From Mariprofundus aestuarium (GTDB taxonomy: Bacteria; Pseudomonadota; Zetaproteobacteria; Mariprofundales; Mariprofundaceae): a stretch of DNA of 64,000 nt. This document shows, piece after piece, positions 28,476 to 37,246 of this stretch (position 1 is the stretch's first letter; every line of letters starts with the position of its first letter). A program made the position numbers and the translations under genes. The stretch spans positions 1 through 64,000 of the forward strand of contig NZ_CP018799.1 in NCBI RefSeq assembly GCF_002795805.1. The letters run 5' to 3'. The notes under the pieces were generated by a model. It saw nothing but the letters and a program-made list of their open reading frames with translations. It made no database searches and had not been told where the DNA came from.

Positions 28476-29732
28476 ATGTCATCTGAACATAACATGAGTA
28501 TATTGATCGTCGGAAGCCTCTGGCCTGAGCCCGTTTCATCGGGTGCGGGGCTTCGCATGCTGGAGCTAAGCCAGCTCTTTGTGCGGCAAGGGTGGCGAGT
28601 CACCTACGCTTCCACCGCTGCTGAAAGTGAACATTCGGTTGATCTTAAGCTGATTGGAGTAGGGGCCGCCGAAATTATGGTGAACGACAGCAGCTTCGAT
28701 GCATTCATCGCAGCCCTTCAGCCCGATATTGTGCTATTTGATCGCTTTACGATGGAGGAGCAGTTCGGCTGGCGGGTAGAAAAGGTGTGTCCGGATGCGA
28801 TGCGCATTGTTGAAACGATCGACCTGCATCTATTGCGTGATGCGCGCCATAACGCTTTCAAGCAGAGCCATGCGGTCACCTGCGAGCTATCAAAAAATGA
28901 GTTGTCCAATGAGGTCGCCATACGCGAAGTTGCATCACTCTTGCGTTCTGACCTCGCCATTCTGGTCTCAAGTTACGAGATGGACCTGCTCAAGGAGCAG
29001 TTCGGCATCGATCCCGCATTGATTCACTGCTGCCCCTTTATGTTTGATGAGAGCGATATTTGCAGTGAAACGCCTGAATTTGGCCAGCGCAGTAACTTTG
29101 TCACTATCGGTAACTTTCGCCACGCGCCGAACTGGGATGCGGTCTTGTGGTTGAAACAGGAGATCTGGCCGAAAATAAGGGCGGAACTTCCTGAGGCCGC
29201 GATGTTGATCTATGGTGCTTATATCCCGCCCAAAGCAACTGCACTGGATGATAAAAAAAGCGGTTTCCGGGTTCTTGGCCGCGCCGAAGATGTCTCTGTC
29301 GTCATGTCCCAGGCTCGTGTCTGCCTCGCACCGCTTCGTTTCGGAGCGGGCATCAAAACCAAACTGGCTGATGCCATGATGAACGGTACACCTAATGTCA
29401 CCACCTCTGTTGGTGCAGAGGGGATGCATGATGGATTGCCATGGAGCGGTTTGGTGGCCGATAGCGCTGAGGTATTTGCAGGAGCGGCAGTCTCGCTCTA
29501 CCGCGATGAGTCAGCTTGGATGGCTGCAAGGCAGCACGGCTTTGATATTGTGCAATCACTGTTCAGCGCTGAGAAGAATGGAGCGGCACTGGTGGCGCGC
29601 ATATTAGAGGTTCGCGGCAACCTTAAGCAGCACAGGCTCAATAATTTTACCGGCGCGATGTTGCGTCACCATCACCAGCGCAGCACGGAGTTTATGTCAC
29701 GCTGGATCGAAGCTAAAAACCGTAAGCTTTGA
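28476..29732 (+). CDS. Glycosyltransferase family 4-like protein
   Basis: The product of about 418 residues has a GT-B type pattern. The N-terminal MSILIVGSLWPEPVSSGAGL is an acceptor-side Rossmann segment, and the C-terminal donor-site region includes VCLAPLRFGAGIKTKLADAM followed by GTPNVTTSVGAEGM. This C-terminal block is typical of group 1 glycosyltransferases with nucleotide-sugar donors. Start at ATG 28476 is chosen because of GGTGAG nine bases upstream; ATGs at 28467 and 28494 are alternatives. Sugar and acceptor are unknown; no capsule or LPS cluster surrounds it. Confidence 0.78.
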   Translation: MSSEHNMSILIVGSLWPEPVSSGAGLRMLELSQLFVRQGWRVTYASTAAESEHSVDLKLIGVGAAEIMVNDSSFDAFIAALQPDIVLFDRFTMEEQFGWRVEKVCPDAMRIVETIDLHLLRDARHNAFKQSHAVTCELSKNELSNEVAIREVASLLRSDLAILVSSYEMDLLKEQFGIDPALIHCCPFMFDESDICSETPEFGQRSNFVTIGNFRHAPNWDAVLWLKQEIWPKIRAELPEAAMLIYGAYIPPKATALDDKKSGFRVLGRAEDVSVVMSQARVCLAPLRFGAGIKTKLADAMMNGTPNVTTSVGAEGMHDGLPWSGLVADSAEVFAGAAVSLYRDESAWMAARQHGFDIVQSLFSAEKNGAALVARILEVRGNLKQHRLNNFTGAMLRHHHQRSTEFMSRWIEAKNRKL

Positions 29733-29733
29733 A

Positions 29734-30660
29734 TTAGTGCCCTTCTGCGTAGAGCGCTTCGAGGATCGGACGGGCTCCGGCATCAAGTACCTCATTGGCC
29801 AGTGCAGTGCCGATAGCTTCGGCATCTCTGCTATGCCCTGTTGCTTCGCGAACAATGACAACCTTACCGTCGACTGAACCGACCAAGCCTTTCAGATGCA
29901 AAGCATCACCATCGAGTGTGGCGTATGCGGCAATCGGTACCTGACAGCCGCCTTCAAGGGTGGCCAGAAAAGCGCGTTCGGCTTTGGTACGAACGACGGT
30001 TTCAGGGTCATTCATCTGATCAACCAGTGCATTGATCAACTCATCGGCATCGCGGGTCTGAATGCCAAGCGTGCCCTGTGCTACCGCCGGTAACATCACT
30101 TCGGTATCGATGAACTCGTGCATCTGCGCCGCCATATCCATGCGGCATACACCTGCTGCAGCCAGAATCACTGCATCGACCTCTACGCCAAGCTTGGAGA
30201 GGCGAGTCTGGATGTTGCCGCGAATGGAGGTGAAAATGAACGAGGGGTATTTAGCCTGAAGCTGGGCGATACGGCGCAGGCTCGAGGTGCCGATTGTTGA
30301 CCCTTTAGGCAGCGAGTCCAGGCCACCGCCAGTAATGGTTGCGATGGCGTCACGCGGATCTTCGCGTTTTGGATGGGCGCGAATACTGGTTCCTTCCGGC
30401 AAAGCAGTAGGCACATCTTTCATCGAATGCACTGCGATATCAGCACGGCCATCAAGCAGTGCCTCATCAATCTCTTTGGTAAACAGCCCTTTGCCACCCA
30501 CCTGTGCCAGCGGCACATCGAGAATTTTATCACCTTTGGTGACAATCTTGACCAGCTCGGTGGTGACGGATGGGTCGAGCCGCTTCAGTTCAGCCGATAC
30601 ATATTCAGCCTGCCACAGGGCAAGTGGGGAACGACGGGTCGCAATACGGATATGAGTCAC
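29734..30660 (-). CDS. hemC: Hydroxymethylbilane synthase HemC
   Basis: HemC (porphobilinogen deaminase) joins four porphobilinogen units into hydroxymethylbilane for heme and other tetrapyrroles. The 308-residue product begins RIATRRSPLALWQAEYV and has VHSMKDVPTALPEGT. It has the cofactor-binding Cys in LEGGCQVPIAAYA, carrying the dipyrromethane. The start is GTG at 30660 with AGGAGG upstream. It converges with the glycosyltransferase gene one base away. Confidence 0.97.
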   Translation of the reverse strand: MTHIRIATRRSPLALWQAEYVSAELKRLDPSVTTELVKIVTKGDKILDVPLAQVGGKGLFTKEIDEALLDGRADIAVHSMKDVPTALPEGTSIRAHPKREDPRDAIATITGGGLDSLPKGSTIGTSSLRRIAQLQAKYPSFIFTSIRGNIQTRLSKLGVEVDAVILAAAGVCRMDMAAQMHEFIDTEVMLPAVAQGTLGIQTRDADELINALVDQMNDPETVVRTKAERAFLATLEGGCQVPIAAYATLDGDALHLKGLVGSVDGKVVIVREATGHSRDAEAIGTALANEVLDAGARPILEALYAEGH

Positions 30661-30736
30661 AGTAACCTCCTGATCAGGAAGCGAACCGTAGCGTTGAAGC
30701 CTTTATTAGGAAACCTCTGATATAAATGCTCTGAAA

Positions 30737-31306
30737 TCAGGCGATTCGCGAAAGAAAGTGAAGGGTGGAATCACCGTAACGGCGGCTCTGTTTACATTGC
30801 CATCCAGCAGGCCAGAGAGGCTCCACGCGTGCCGACTCCTCAATCACCAGCTGTTCGCAACCGATCCCATGCTGGTCCAGCCACTGTGGCAGCCTGTCGG
30901 TAAAACCCTGCTGGTATGGGGGGTCGGCAAAGATCAGATCGAACTTCTGGCCGCTCAGCATGGCCAAGCCCTTCTCGACCGTAGCTGTTTTGATTTGCCA
31001 CGCCTCTTCAAGGCGCCATGTTGTTCGGATCGCTGAAAGGTTGCGAGTCAGGTTGCGATTTTGCTCGATTGAGAGTGCCGAAGCAGCGCCGCGCGATAGT
31101 GCCTCCAGCGCCATGACACCGGAGCCGGAAAAAAGGTCGAGCAGACTCAGTTCCTCGACAGAGCCGAGAATGTTGAACAGTGCCTGGCGAACCTTTGCCG
31201 GTGTCGGACGCAGCCCTTCAACATCAGGCACATTAAGCACCCGGCCGCGCAGAGAGCCAGCTGTAATTCTCACTTCAGACCTGCTCCGACCCGGACGCGA
31301 TTCCAC
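30737..31306 (-). CDS. rsmD: 16S rRNA (guanine966-N2)-methyltransferase RsmD
   Basis: RsmD methylates G966 of 16S rRNA during 30S maturation. The 189-residue protein begins RITAGSLRGR and RPTPAKVRQALFNIL, typical of the family. It has the SAM motif LDLFSGSGVMALEALSRGA and the N-methyltransferase motif FADPPYQQG. The GTG at 31306 overlaps the upstream peptidase gene by 37 nt; an internal GTG at 31273 overlapping its stop (GTGA) is an equally plausible start. Confidence 0.94.
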   Translation of the reverse strand: MESRPGRSRSEVRITAGSLRGRVLNVPDVEGLRPTPAKVRQALFNILGSVEELSLLDLFSGSGVMALEALSRGAASALSIEQNRNLTRNLSAIRTTWRLEEAWQIKTATVEKGLAMLSGQKFDLIFADPPYQQGFTDRLPQWLDQHGIGCEQLVIEESARVEPLWPAGWQCKQSRRYGDSTLHFLSRIA

Positions 31307-32577
31307 TCATCAGGGTTCAGGTAGGCGGCAGCCTGTTCGCGCAGCTGTTGCAGCGAGACGGCATCAATCCGTTCAGTCCAAACGCTGAGATAATCAAGCG
31401 GCAGGTTATAAAATCCGATCATGGCAATCAGTGAAACCCTTTCTCGGTTGGAGTCCATGCGCTGGGCGAAGCTGCCTGTAAGATTCTCCTTACTGGCGGT
31501 GAGCTGTTTTTTGGTGACTTTACCGGCAGCCATCTCTGCAAGCACAGTGCGAACCACCCCTTCAGCTTCACCGGCCTGATCGCCGCGCGTACTCAGGCTG
31601 ATTACGAAAGGACCGTTGGTCGCCAGCGGTGCAAAGTAGGAGTAGACGCCGTACACAAGGCCGCGCTTTTCACGCACCTCCTCCATCAGCCGTGAACCGA
31701 ATCCGCCACCACCCAGGATATGATTCAGGACAAAGGCCGGGAAAAAGTTCGCATCACCGCGCGTAGGCCCCAGGCGCAGCAGTTGAACCTGTGTCTGGCT
31801 GGTTGGCAGTTGCACATCCGCATGTTTGCCGCGTACAGCCTGTGGCGGAATGATATCATTCAACCCTTTGGCGGGAGCACCTCTCCAGTCAGCCAGCTTT
31901 TTCTCCAGCAGCGGCCTCAGTTCATCCATCGTAATGTCGCCGCTGACGGCAAGCACAGCCCCCTGCGGTTTGACCTGGCTGGCATAGAGTCTTTTGAGGT
32001 CATCGAGTTCAATCTGAGAGAGTGATGCCAGGGAGCCATTCGGACGATGGCCGTAGGGGTGGCCGGCAAAGAGCAGCCCGGCCGCAGCTTCTGATGCCTG
32101 GGCACCCGCATCCTCCAGCTCTTTCTGGGCCGATGCCAGGGCGTCCTGTTTCATGATGGCAAAGCGCTTGCTGTTCCAGCCCGGCTGCAGCAGTGCTTCG
32201 GCAAGTGCATCAATGCCCGGCTTCAGAACATCCTTGAGGGTGGTGAGTGACAGGTTTAGCTCATCACGGCCGACATCGCTGCCCAGCTGGATTGCATCGC
32301 TATCGAGGAGGTCGGCCCATGTCTCGTGGGCATGTTGTGAGGTATGGTCGGAGAGCATTGAGGCCAGCAGGCTGGCTGTGCCCCCCTTGTTCGCGGCATC
32401 AAAACGGGAACCTGCCGCCATGGTAAGGCGCATCGACACCATCGGTACGTTGTGCGCCTCCATCAGCAGAATACGAAGGCCGTTTTCAAGGTGCGCCTCC
32501 TGAATCGCCGGCACGGCATGTGCCGAAGGTGTGAAAGGCAAAAGCAGCAGTACGAGTGTAAACAGGCGATACCTCAT
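31270..32577 (-). CDS. M16 peptidase-family protein lacking the zinc motif (partner subunit)
   Basis: The 435-residue exported protein has a signal peptide (cleavage after AHA, about residue 21) and the two-domain M16 fold. At the zinc site, where active members have HxxEH, it reads GTASLLASMLSDHTSQHA, so it cannot bind zinc in the usual way. The C-terminal part keeps the RRxxY-like region EVREKRGLVYGVYSYFAP used in substrate binding. It most likely pairs with the active subunit encoded just upstream. The genes overlap by 4 nt. Confidence 0.9.
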   Translation of the reverse strand: MRYRLFTLVLLLLPFTPSAHAVPAIQEAHLENGLRILLMEAHNVPMVSMRLTMAAGSRFDAANKGGTASLLASMLSDHTSQHAHETWADLLDSDAIQLGSDVGRDELNLSLTTLKDVLKPGIDALAEALLQPGWNSKRFAIMKQDALASAQKELEDAGAQASEAAAGLLFAGHPYGHRPNGSLASLSQIELDDLKRLYASQVKPQGAVLAVSGDITMDELRPLLEKKLADWRGAPAKGLNDIIPPQAVRGKHADVQLPTSQTQVQLLRLGPTRGDANFFPAFVLNHILGGGGFGSRLMEEVREKRGLVYGVYSYFAPLATNGPFVISLSTRGDQAGEAEGVVRTVLAEMAAGKVTKKQLTASKENLTGSFAQRMDSNRERVSLIAMIGFYNLPLDYLSVWTERIDAVSLQQLREQAAAYLNPDEWNRVRVGAGLK

Positions 32578-33896
32578 GATTTCACCTCCGGCAGCAGAAC
32601 ACCTGTGGTGGAGCGCTCCCGCTTCAGCCAGCGGCCCATAGCCTGCTTGATATCATCAGTCGTAACGCTGCGGATCGATTCCAGCCAAAGATTGCGGTTG
32701 TTGGCGCCAATGCCGACCACCTCCATGCGACCGATCTCTTTGGCGCGCAGATAGAGCGAATCCTGAGCGAAGACCTCCGCGGCGATGATGTTGCGCTTGG
32801 CCGCATTCAGCCTTTTTTCATCAACCTCATGGTTCGCCATGTTATCCAGCAGTGACCAAAGGCTTTTCTCAAAAGCTTCCGGCGTCTGGCCGGGACCGAG
32901 CATGCCATAGGCATACCAGAGGTCGAGCCCCATACCATGAGCATCGTATCCTGCACCCGCAGCAAACGCCTTGCGCTGCTCATCCACCAGTTCGCGCTGC
33001 AGGCGTGCTGCCCTGCCCCCGGCAAGTATCTGGGTCGCAAGTGTAAGTGCTGCTGCCTCACGATCATTTTCGCCCGGCTTCCAGACAGGCACAGGCACGG
33101 TGATGGCCAGCATCGGCAGCTGGGCCGGAAGAGTTACCTGAATACGCTTGGCGCCAAACGTTTTGGGCTCGACCGGATTAAAGCGGGCGGGAACCGGCCG
33201 TGCTTTCATGCGGCCGAAGGTATTAGCCACTGTTTTCTTCGCCTGCTCAAAATCAACATCGCCAACCACGACCACGACGACATTGCCCGCAACGTAGTGC
33301 TTTTTGTAAAAGGCTTTCACATCCTCGATGGTCAGTTTTTCCAGATCCTGCATCCAGCCGATCACCGGGTTGCGGTAAGGGTGCAGGCGCAGGGAAGCTG
33401 CGGAGAGCTCCTCGAACATGTGGCTGTTGGGATCATCCTCGGTGCGCATGCGCCGCTCCTCCATGATCACCTTGATCTCCTTCTGGAAATCCGCATCGCG
33501 CAGCTTGAGGTTGGCGAAGCGCTCGGCCTCCATCGCCAGCACCTCATCGATGCGCTTGGCTGGCACGGTCTGGAAATAGGCGGTGTAGTCGGTTGAGGTG
33601 AAGGCGTTGTCGTTGCCTCCCATTGCCGAGATGCGTTTGCTGTATTCGCCCGGTCCGAGTTTGTTGGAGCCCTTGAACATCATATGCTCGAACACATGTG
33701 CCAACCCCGTTTTGCCCGGTAGTTCGTCACGCCCGCCCACCTTAAGCCAGACCTGCACCATGGCAACGGGGGCCGAGTGGTCCTCTTCTACGATCAGTTT
33801 GACGCCGTTTTTGTAGGTTGCTTCTTTAAGTTCCGCTGCCTGAACAACGGGTGTCAGGCTTATCAGCAACAGAAATGTTAGCAGTAGCTTGGGCAT
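32574..33896 (-). CDS. M16 zinc peptidase (insulinase family), catalytic subunit
   Basis: The 440-residue protein has a signal peptide (cleavage near VQAAEL, about residue 20). Its zinc motif is HVFEH in KTGLAHVFEHMMFKG, with the distal Glu in VLAMEAERFANL. The start at 33896 is preceded by GGAGAG and opens directly into the signal peptide; a longer frame from 34049 is not supported. With the next gene it forms a catalytic plus non-catalytic pair like mitochondrial processing peptidase or periplasmic PqqF-like dimers. It probably degrades peptides in the periplasm. Confidence 0.92.
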   Translation of the reverse strand: MPKLLLTFLLLISLTPVVQAAELKEATYKNGVKLIVEEDHSAPVAMVQVWLKVGGRDELPGKTGLAHVFEHMMFKGSNKLGPGEYSKRISAMGGNDNAFTSTDYTAYFQTVPAKRIDEVLAMEAERFANLKLRDADFQKEIKVIMEERRMRTEDDPNSHMFEELSAASLRLHPYRNPVIGWMQDLEKLTIEDVKAFYKKHYVAGNVVVVVVGDVDFEQAKKTVANTFGRMKARPVPARFNPVEPKTFGAKRIQVTLPAQLPMLAITVPVPVWKPGENDREAAALTLATQILAGGRAARLQRELVDEQRKAFAAGAGYDAHGMGLDLWYAYGMLGPGQTPEAFEKSLWSLLDNMANHEVDEKRLNAAKRNIIAAEVFAQDSLYLRAKEIGRMEVVGIGANNRNLWLESIRSVTTDDIKQAMGRWLKRERSTTGVLLPEVKS

Positions 33897-34037
33897 GGGC
33901 TCTCCGGTAGGGAATTTGTCAGGGTGGCGATCATGATTCAAAGCCGGTTGGCGTGCAAATCGGTATGATTGCATCAGCAGCGTAAACTTTTCGCGCTTCC
34001 ACATGAGAAATGACCCATAAAGCTTAAATTTGTCTGC

Positions 34038-34043
34038 TATAAT
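34038..34043 (+). promoter_or_regulatory. Perfect -10 hexamer next to the GGDEF gene start
   Basis: TATAAT ends six bases before the ATG at 34050. Transcription starting the usual distance downstream would begin at or next to the ATG, giving a leaderless mRNA. No good -35 or ribosome site is visible. The hexamer sits inside a small palindrome GTCT...AGAC. Confidence 0.45.
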
Positions 34044-34049
34044 AGACAT

Positions 34050-35453
34050 ATGCTCCGTCGCTCCCTAGCTGCTCAGGTTGCCCTGATTCTTGTTGCCACC
34101 TTCCTTCTCAGCGGGCTGGCATACAGTCTCCTTTATCACCGTTTCGAACATGACGCTGTAGAAGGCCTCATGCTTTCCCAGTCGAAGGTGCTGTTCCGTC
34201 AGATCCAGCTCACCCGCCACTGGAACTCTAATTATGGCGGGGTTTATGTGCTCAAACGCTCGGGCATGGAGACCAACCCCTATCTCTATGAGGTGGGACC
34301 GAAAGAGGGGGAGAAGGCGGATATCCGACCCGAGATCACCGATCTCGATGGTCATGTCTATACCCTCAAGAATCCTGCCCTTATGGCGCGCGAGCTTTCG
34401 GAGCTGAGCGGTGCCCGATCAGACATTCGTTATCACCTTACAAGCCTTAAGCCGATTAACCCGGGAAACAGCCCAGATGCCTTTGAGCAGGAAGCGCTCG
34501 AAGCGTTTGAGAGCGGAATAGGCGAGTGGTTCGGTGTTGATGAGGATGATGAGCGGTTTCGATACATGGCTCCTTTGAAGGTGGAAAAGTCGTGTCTCAA
34601 GTGCCACGGTTTTCAGGGTTATAAGCTTAACGGTATTCGCGGTGGACTTGCCATCAGCCTGCCAATGAAGAGTGCCATCGAGATGACGCAGGCTGGGCGG
34701 ATGATCACGATTGCAGGCGGCGTTGCTGCTATTCTATCCGTGCTTCTGGTGCTGTGGGTTCTGCTGAAGCGGCTGATCCTTCGGCCGATCAAGATGATGG
34801 AGTTGTTCGCATCCCGTATAGGTTCAGTCGATGAGGTCGGTTTCGAACTGCCTGCTCGCGACGATGAGATAGGAAGGCTGTCGCGTGTGCTGGCCACTAC
34901 CGAGAAAGAGGTGCGCAGGCAGCAGCAGGAGTTATTGGCACAGGCAAAGAGCATGGATTATGATCGACGGCACGATCAACTGACAGGGCTCCATAATCGC
35001 CGCCACCTCCATCTTGAGGGAGAGGTGCTTTTTGCTCTGGCGCGTCGCGAAGGATTTGAAGTCAGCGTCATGATCCTCGATATTGATCATTTCAAGGAGC
35101 TGAATGCCAGCCATGGACATGCCGCCGGTGACAAGGTGCTGGTTGAGATCGCTCAAATGCTGCTCGGGCACAGCCGCACCTACGACCTTCTGGTTCGCTT
35201 TGGAACTGGGGAATTCGCCATTGTTGTGCAGCATTGCAACACGGTTGAAGCCAATCATATCGCAGATAGATTCCGTAAAGATGTGGCGGAGCTCAAAGTC
35301 CATTGCGAAGCTGAGGTCATTCAGGTTACCTGCAGTATTGGTGTCTGCAGCAGTCGTGTGAAGGAGCTTGAGCAGATGATTCTTGCCGCTACCGAGGCGA
35401 CCTACAAAGCCAAGGCTGATGGCAGAAACAGGGTGTGCCACTCAAAAAAATAA
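34050..35453 (+). CDS. Membrane heme-sensor GGDEF-domain protein with degenerate active site
   Basis: The 467-residue protein has TM1 (about 8-28) and a periplasmic DUF3365/Tll0287-like domain with the c-type heme motif CLKCH near residue 188. TM2 lies around 220-245, then a HAMP linker and a GGDEF domain. The signature that should read GGDEF or GGEEF is GTGEF (RFGTGEFAIV), so diguanylate cyclase activity is doubtful. The inhibitory c-di-GMP site RxxD is intact (RTYD, five residues upstream). It may be a redox- or ligand-sensing protein that binds c-di-GMP without making it. Confidence 0.88.
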   Translation: MLRRSLAAQVALILVATFLLSGLAYSLLYHRFEHDAVEGLMLSQSKVLFRQIQLTRHWNSNYGGVYVLKRSGMETNPYLYEVGPKEGEKADIRPEITDLDGHVYTLKNPALMARELSELSGARSDIRYHLTSLKPINPGNSPDAFEQEALEAFESGIGEWFGVDEDDERFRYMAPLKVEKSCLKCHGFQGYKLNGIRGGLAISLPMKSAIEMTQAGRMITIAGGVAAILSVLLVLWVLLKRLILRPIKMMELFASRIGSVDEVGFELPARDDEIGRLSRVLATTEKEVRRQQQELLAQAKSMDYDRRHDQLTGLHNRRHLHLEGEVLFALARREGFEVSVMILDIDHFKELNASHGHAAGDKVLVEIAQMLLGHSRTYDLLVRFGTGEFAIVVQHCNTVEANHIADRFRKDVAELKVHCEAEVIQVTCSIGVCSSRVKELEQMILAATEATYKAKADGRNRVCHSKK

Positions 35454-35682
35454 ATAAGTCAGAAGTGAGCTGTTCGCATCGAAACCCTTGATTTATCAGT
35501 TGGTTGAAAGGTTTGAAGGCCGGCCTTGGCCGATTTGCCACAGTTCAGCGAAACAGAGGTTGCGTAAATAGGCTTGAGGCGCGTGAAGCCAGAAGTCGTT
35601 GCATGTGCTGTTCTTTGTTGCTTCCCAACGGCCAATGCGTAGCCTTCCGATCCCTTTTATTTTCCATTTCGGAGTGGCTCAC

Positions 35683-37236
35683 ATGGCTTCTATCAAACAG
35701 GCGCTGATCAGCGTTTCAGACAAAACAGGCGTGGAGGTTTTTGCCAGAGCGCTGGCTGACCGCGGCGTAAAAATCCTCTCCACCGGTGGCACGGCCAAGC
35801 TGCTGCGCGAGGTCGGGATCCAATGCCGCGACGTATCGGACTACACCGGATTCCCTGAGATGATGGATGGCCGCGTCAAAACGCTGAATCCGAAGGTGCA
35901 TGGCGGTATTCTTGCCCGCCGCGACAACGAGGGTGACCTTGCATCGATGGCTGAGCACGGTATCGAGCAGATCGATCTGGTCTGCGTTAATCTCTACCCT
36001 TTCCGTGAAGCGGTGGCTAAAGATGGATGCACGATTGATGATGCGATTGAGAATATCGATATTGGTGGCCCCTGCATGGTTCGTGCCTCTGCCAAAAACC
36101 ACAAGTTTGTTACCATCGTCGTTGACCCCTCAGATTACGAAATGATTATCCACTCCATTGATGCCGACAGCCTGAATGAAGAGATCCGCCGCGGACTGGC
36201 GACCAAGGCCTTTGCCCATACGGCTGCCTACGACGGGGCGATTGCCAACCACTTTTCGGCCCTGAATACAGACGGCTCCAAGCGCAAATTTCCTGACATC
36301 TTTACGCGTCAGTTTATCAAGACGGCCGATGAGCTACGTTACGGTGAGAACCCGCATCAGGATGGTGCCTTCTATGCGGATATCGAAGATGAGGGCCTCT
36401 CTCTCGCTGACTGCGAAGTGCTGCAGGGCAAGGCACTCTCCTACAACAATATTGCTGATGCTGATGCTGCATTCGCCTGCGTACGCGACTTCTCTGACAA
36501 TGCAGCCGTGATCGTTAAGCATGCCAACCCATGCGGTGTGGCCGTAGGCGGTTCACAGGAAGAGGTTTACGAGCGCGCTCGTGCCGCTGATGCCACCTCT
36601 GCATTCGGTGGTATTGCTGCCTTCAATCGTCCGCTTGAGGTAGAGGCTGCAAAGTTGATTGCCGAAACCTTTATGGAGGTGGTGATTGCACCGGGCTTCT
36701 CCGAAGCTGCCCGTGAGGCGCTGGCTGCCAAGAAGAATCTTCGCCTGTTGTTGGCGCCATCGGTTGATGCGGTATCCGGGGGCTGGGAGTTTAAACGTGT
36801 GAACGGTGGCCTGCTGGTGCAGGAGCGTGATGCGCATATCCTTGATCGCGATGCATGCCGGGTAGTGACTGAGCGCGCCCCTACAGAAGCGGAATGGAAC
36901 GATATGCTCTTTGCCTGGTCTGTAGCTAAACATGTGAAATCTAACGCCATTGTCTTTGCCAAGAATGGTACTACGCTCGGTGTGGGTGCGGGCCAGATGA
37001 ATCGTGTGAACTCTACCCGTATCGCTGCGTTTCATGGTGGTGATGCAATCATCGGTTCAGCAGTAGCTTCCGATGCATTCTTCCCATTCCGTGACGGTGT
37101 TGATGCACTGGCTGATGCAGGTGCAAAAGCGGTGATTCAGCCGGGTGGCTCGATGCGTGATGACGAGGTGATTGCGGCAGCGAACGAACACGGACTGGCG
37201 ATGATCTTCACCGGCATCCGCCACTTCAGGCATTAA
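35683..37236 (+). CDS. purH: Bifunctional AICAR formyltransferase/IMP cyclohydrolase PurH
   Basis: PurH performs the last two steps of purine synthesis, AICAR to FAICAR to IMP. The 517-residue product has the N-terminal IMP cyclohydrolase with [15 protein letters not shown] and [11 protein letters not shown], and the C-terminal formyltransferase with [13 protein letters not shown] and [12 protein letters not shown]. The catalytic Lys-His is in this last motif (KH). The start at 35683 is chosen for the GGAG ribosome site; the frame is open further upstream without homology. It heads the purH-purD-purE-tsaC operon. Confidence 0.97.
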   Translation: MASIKQALISVSDKTGVEVFARALADRGVKILSTGGTAKLLREVGIQCRDVSDYTGFPEMMDGRVKTLNPKVHGGILARRDNEGDLASMAEHGIEQIDLVCVNLYPFREAVAKDGCTIDDAIENIDIGGPCMVRASAKNHKFVTIVVDPSDYEMIIHSIDADSLNEEIRRGLATKAFAHTAAYDGAIANHFSALNTDGSKRKFPDIFTRQFIKTADELRYGENPHQDGAFYADIEDEGLSLADCEVLQGKALSYNNIADADAAFACVRDFSDNAAVIVKHANPCGVAVGGSQEEVYERARAADATSAFGGIAAFNRPLEVEAAKLIAETFMEVVIAPGFSEAAREALAAKKNLRLLLAPSVDAVSGGWEFKRVNGGLLVQERDAHILDRDACRVVTERAPTEAEWNDMLFAWSVAKHVKSNAIVFAKNGTTLGVGAGQMNRVNSTRIAAFHGGDAIIGSAVASDAFFPFRDGVDALADAGAKAVIQPGGSMRDDEVIAAANEHGLAMIFTGIRHFRH

Positions 37237-37246
37237 GGAGCACTGA

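Noticed and set aside
30668-30679. Palindrome TCCTGATCAGGA next to the hemC start
   Set aside because: It overlaps the ribosome site region and is short; likely chance.
35504-35707. A 67-codon plus-strand frame just upstream of purH
   Set aside because: It overlaps the purH start in another frame, has no ribosome site and no recognisable motif; likely chance.
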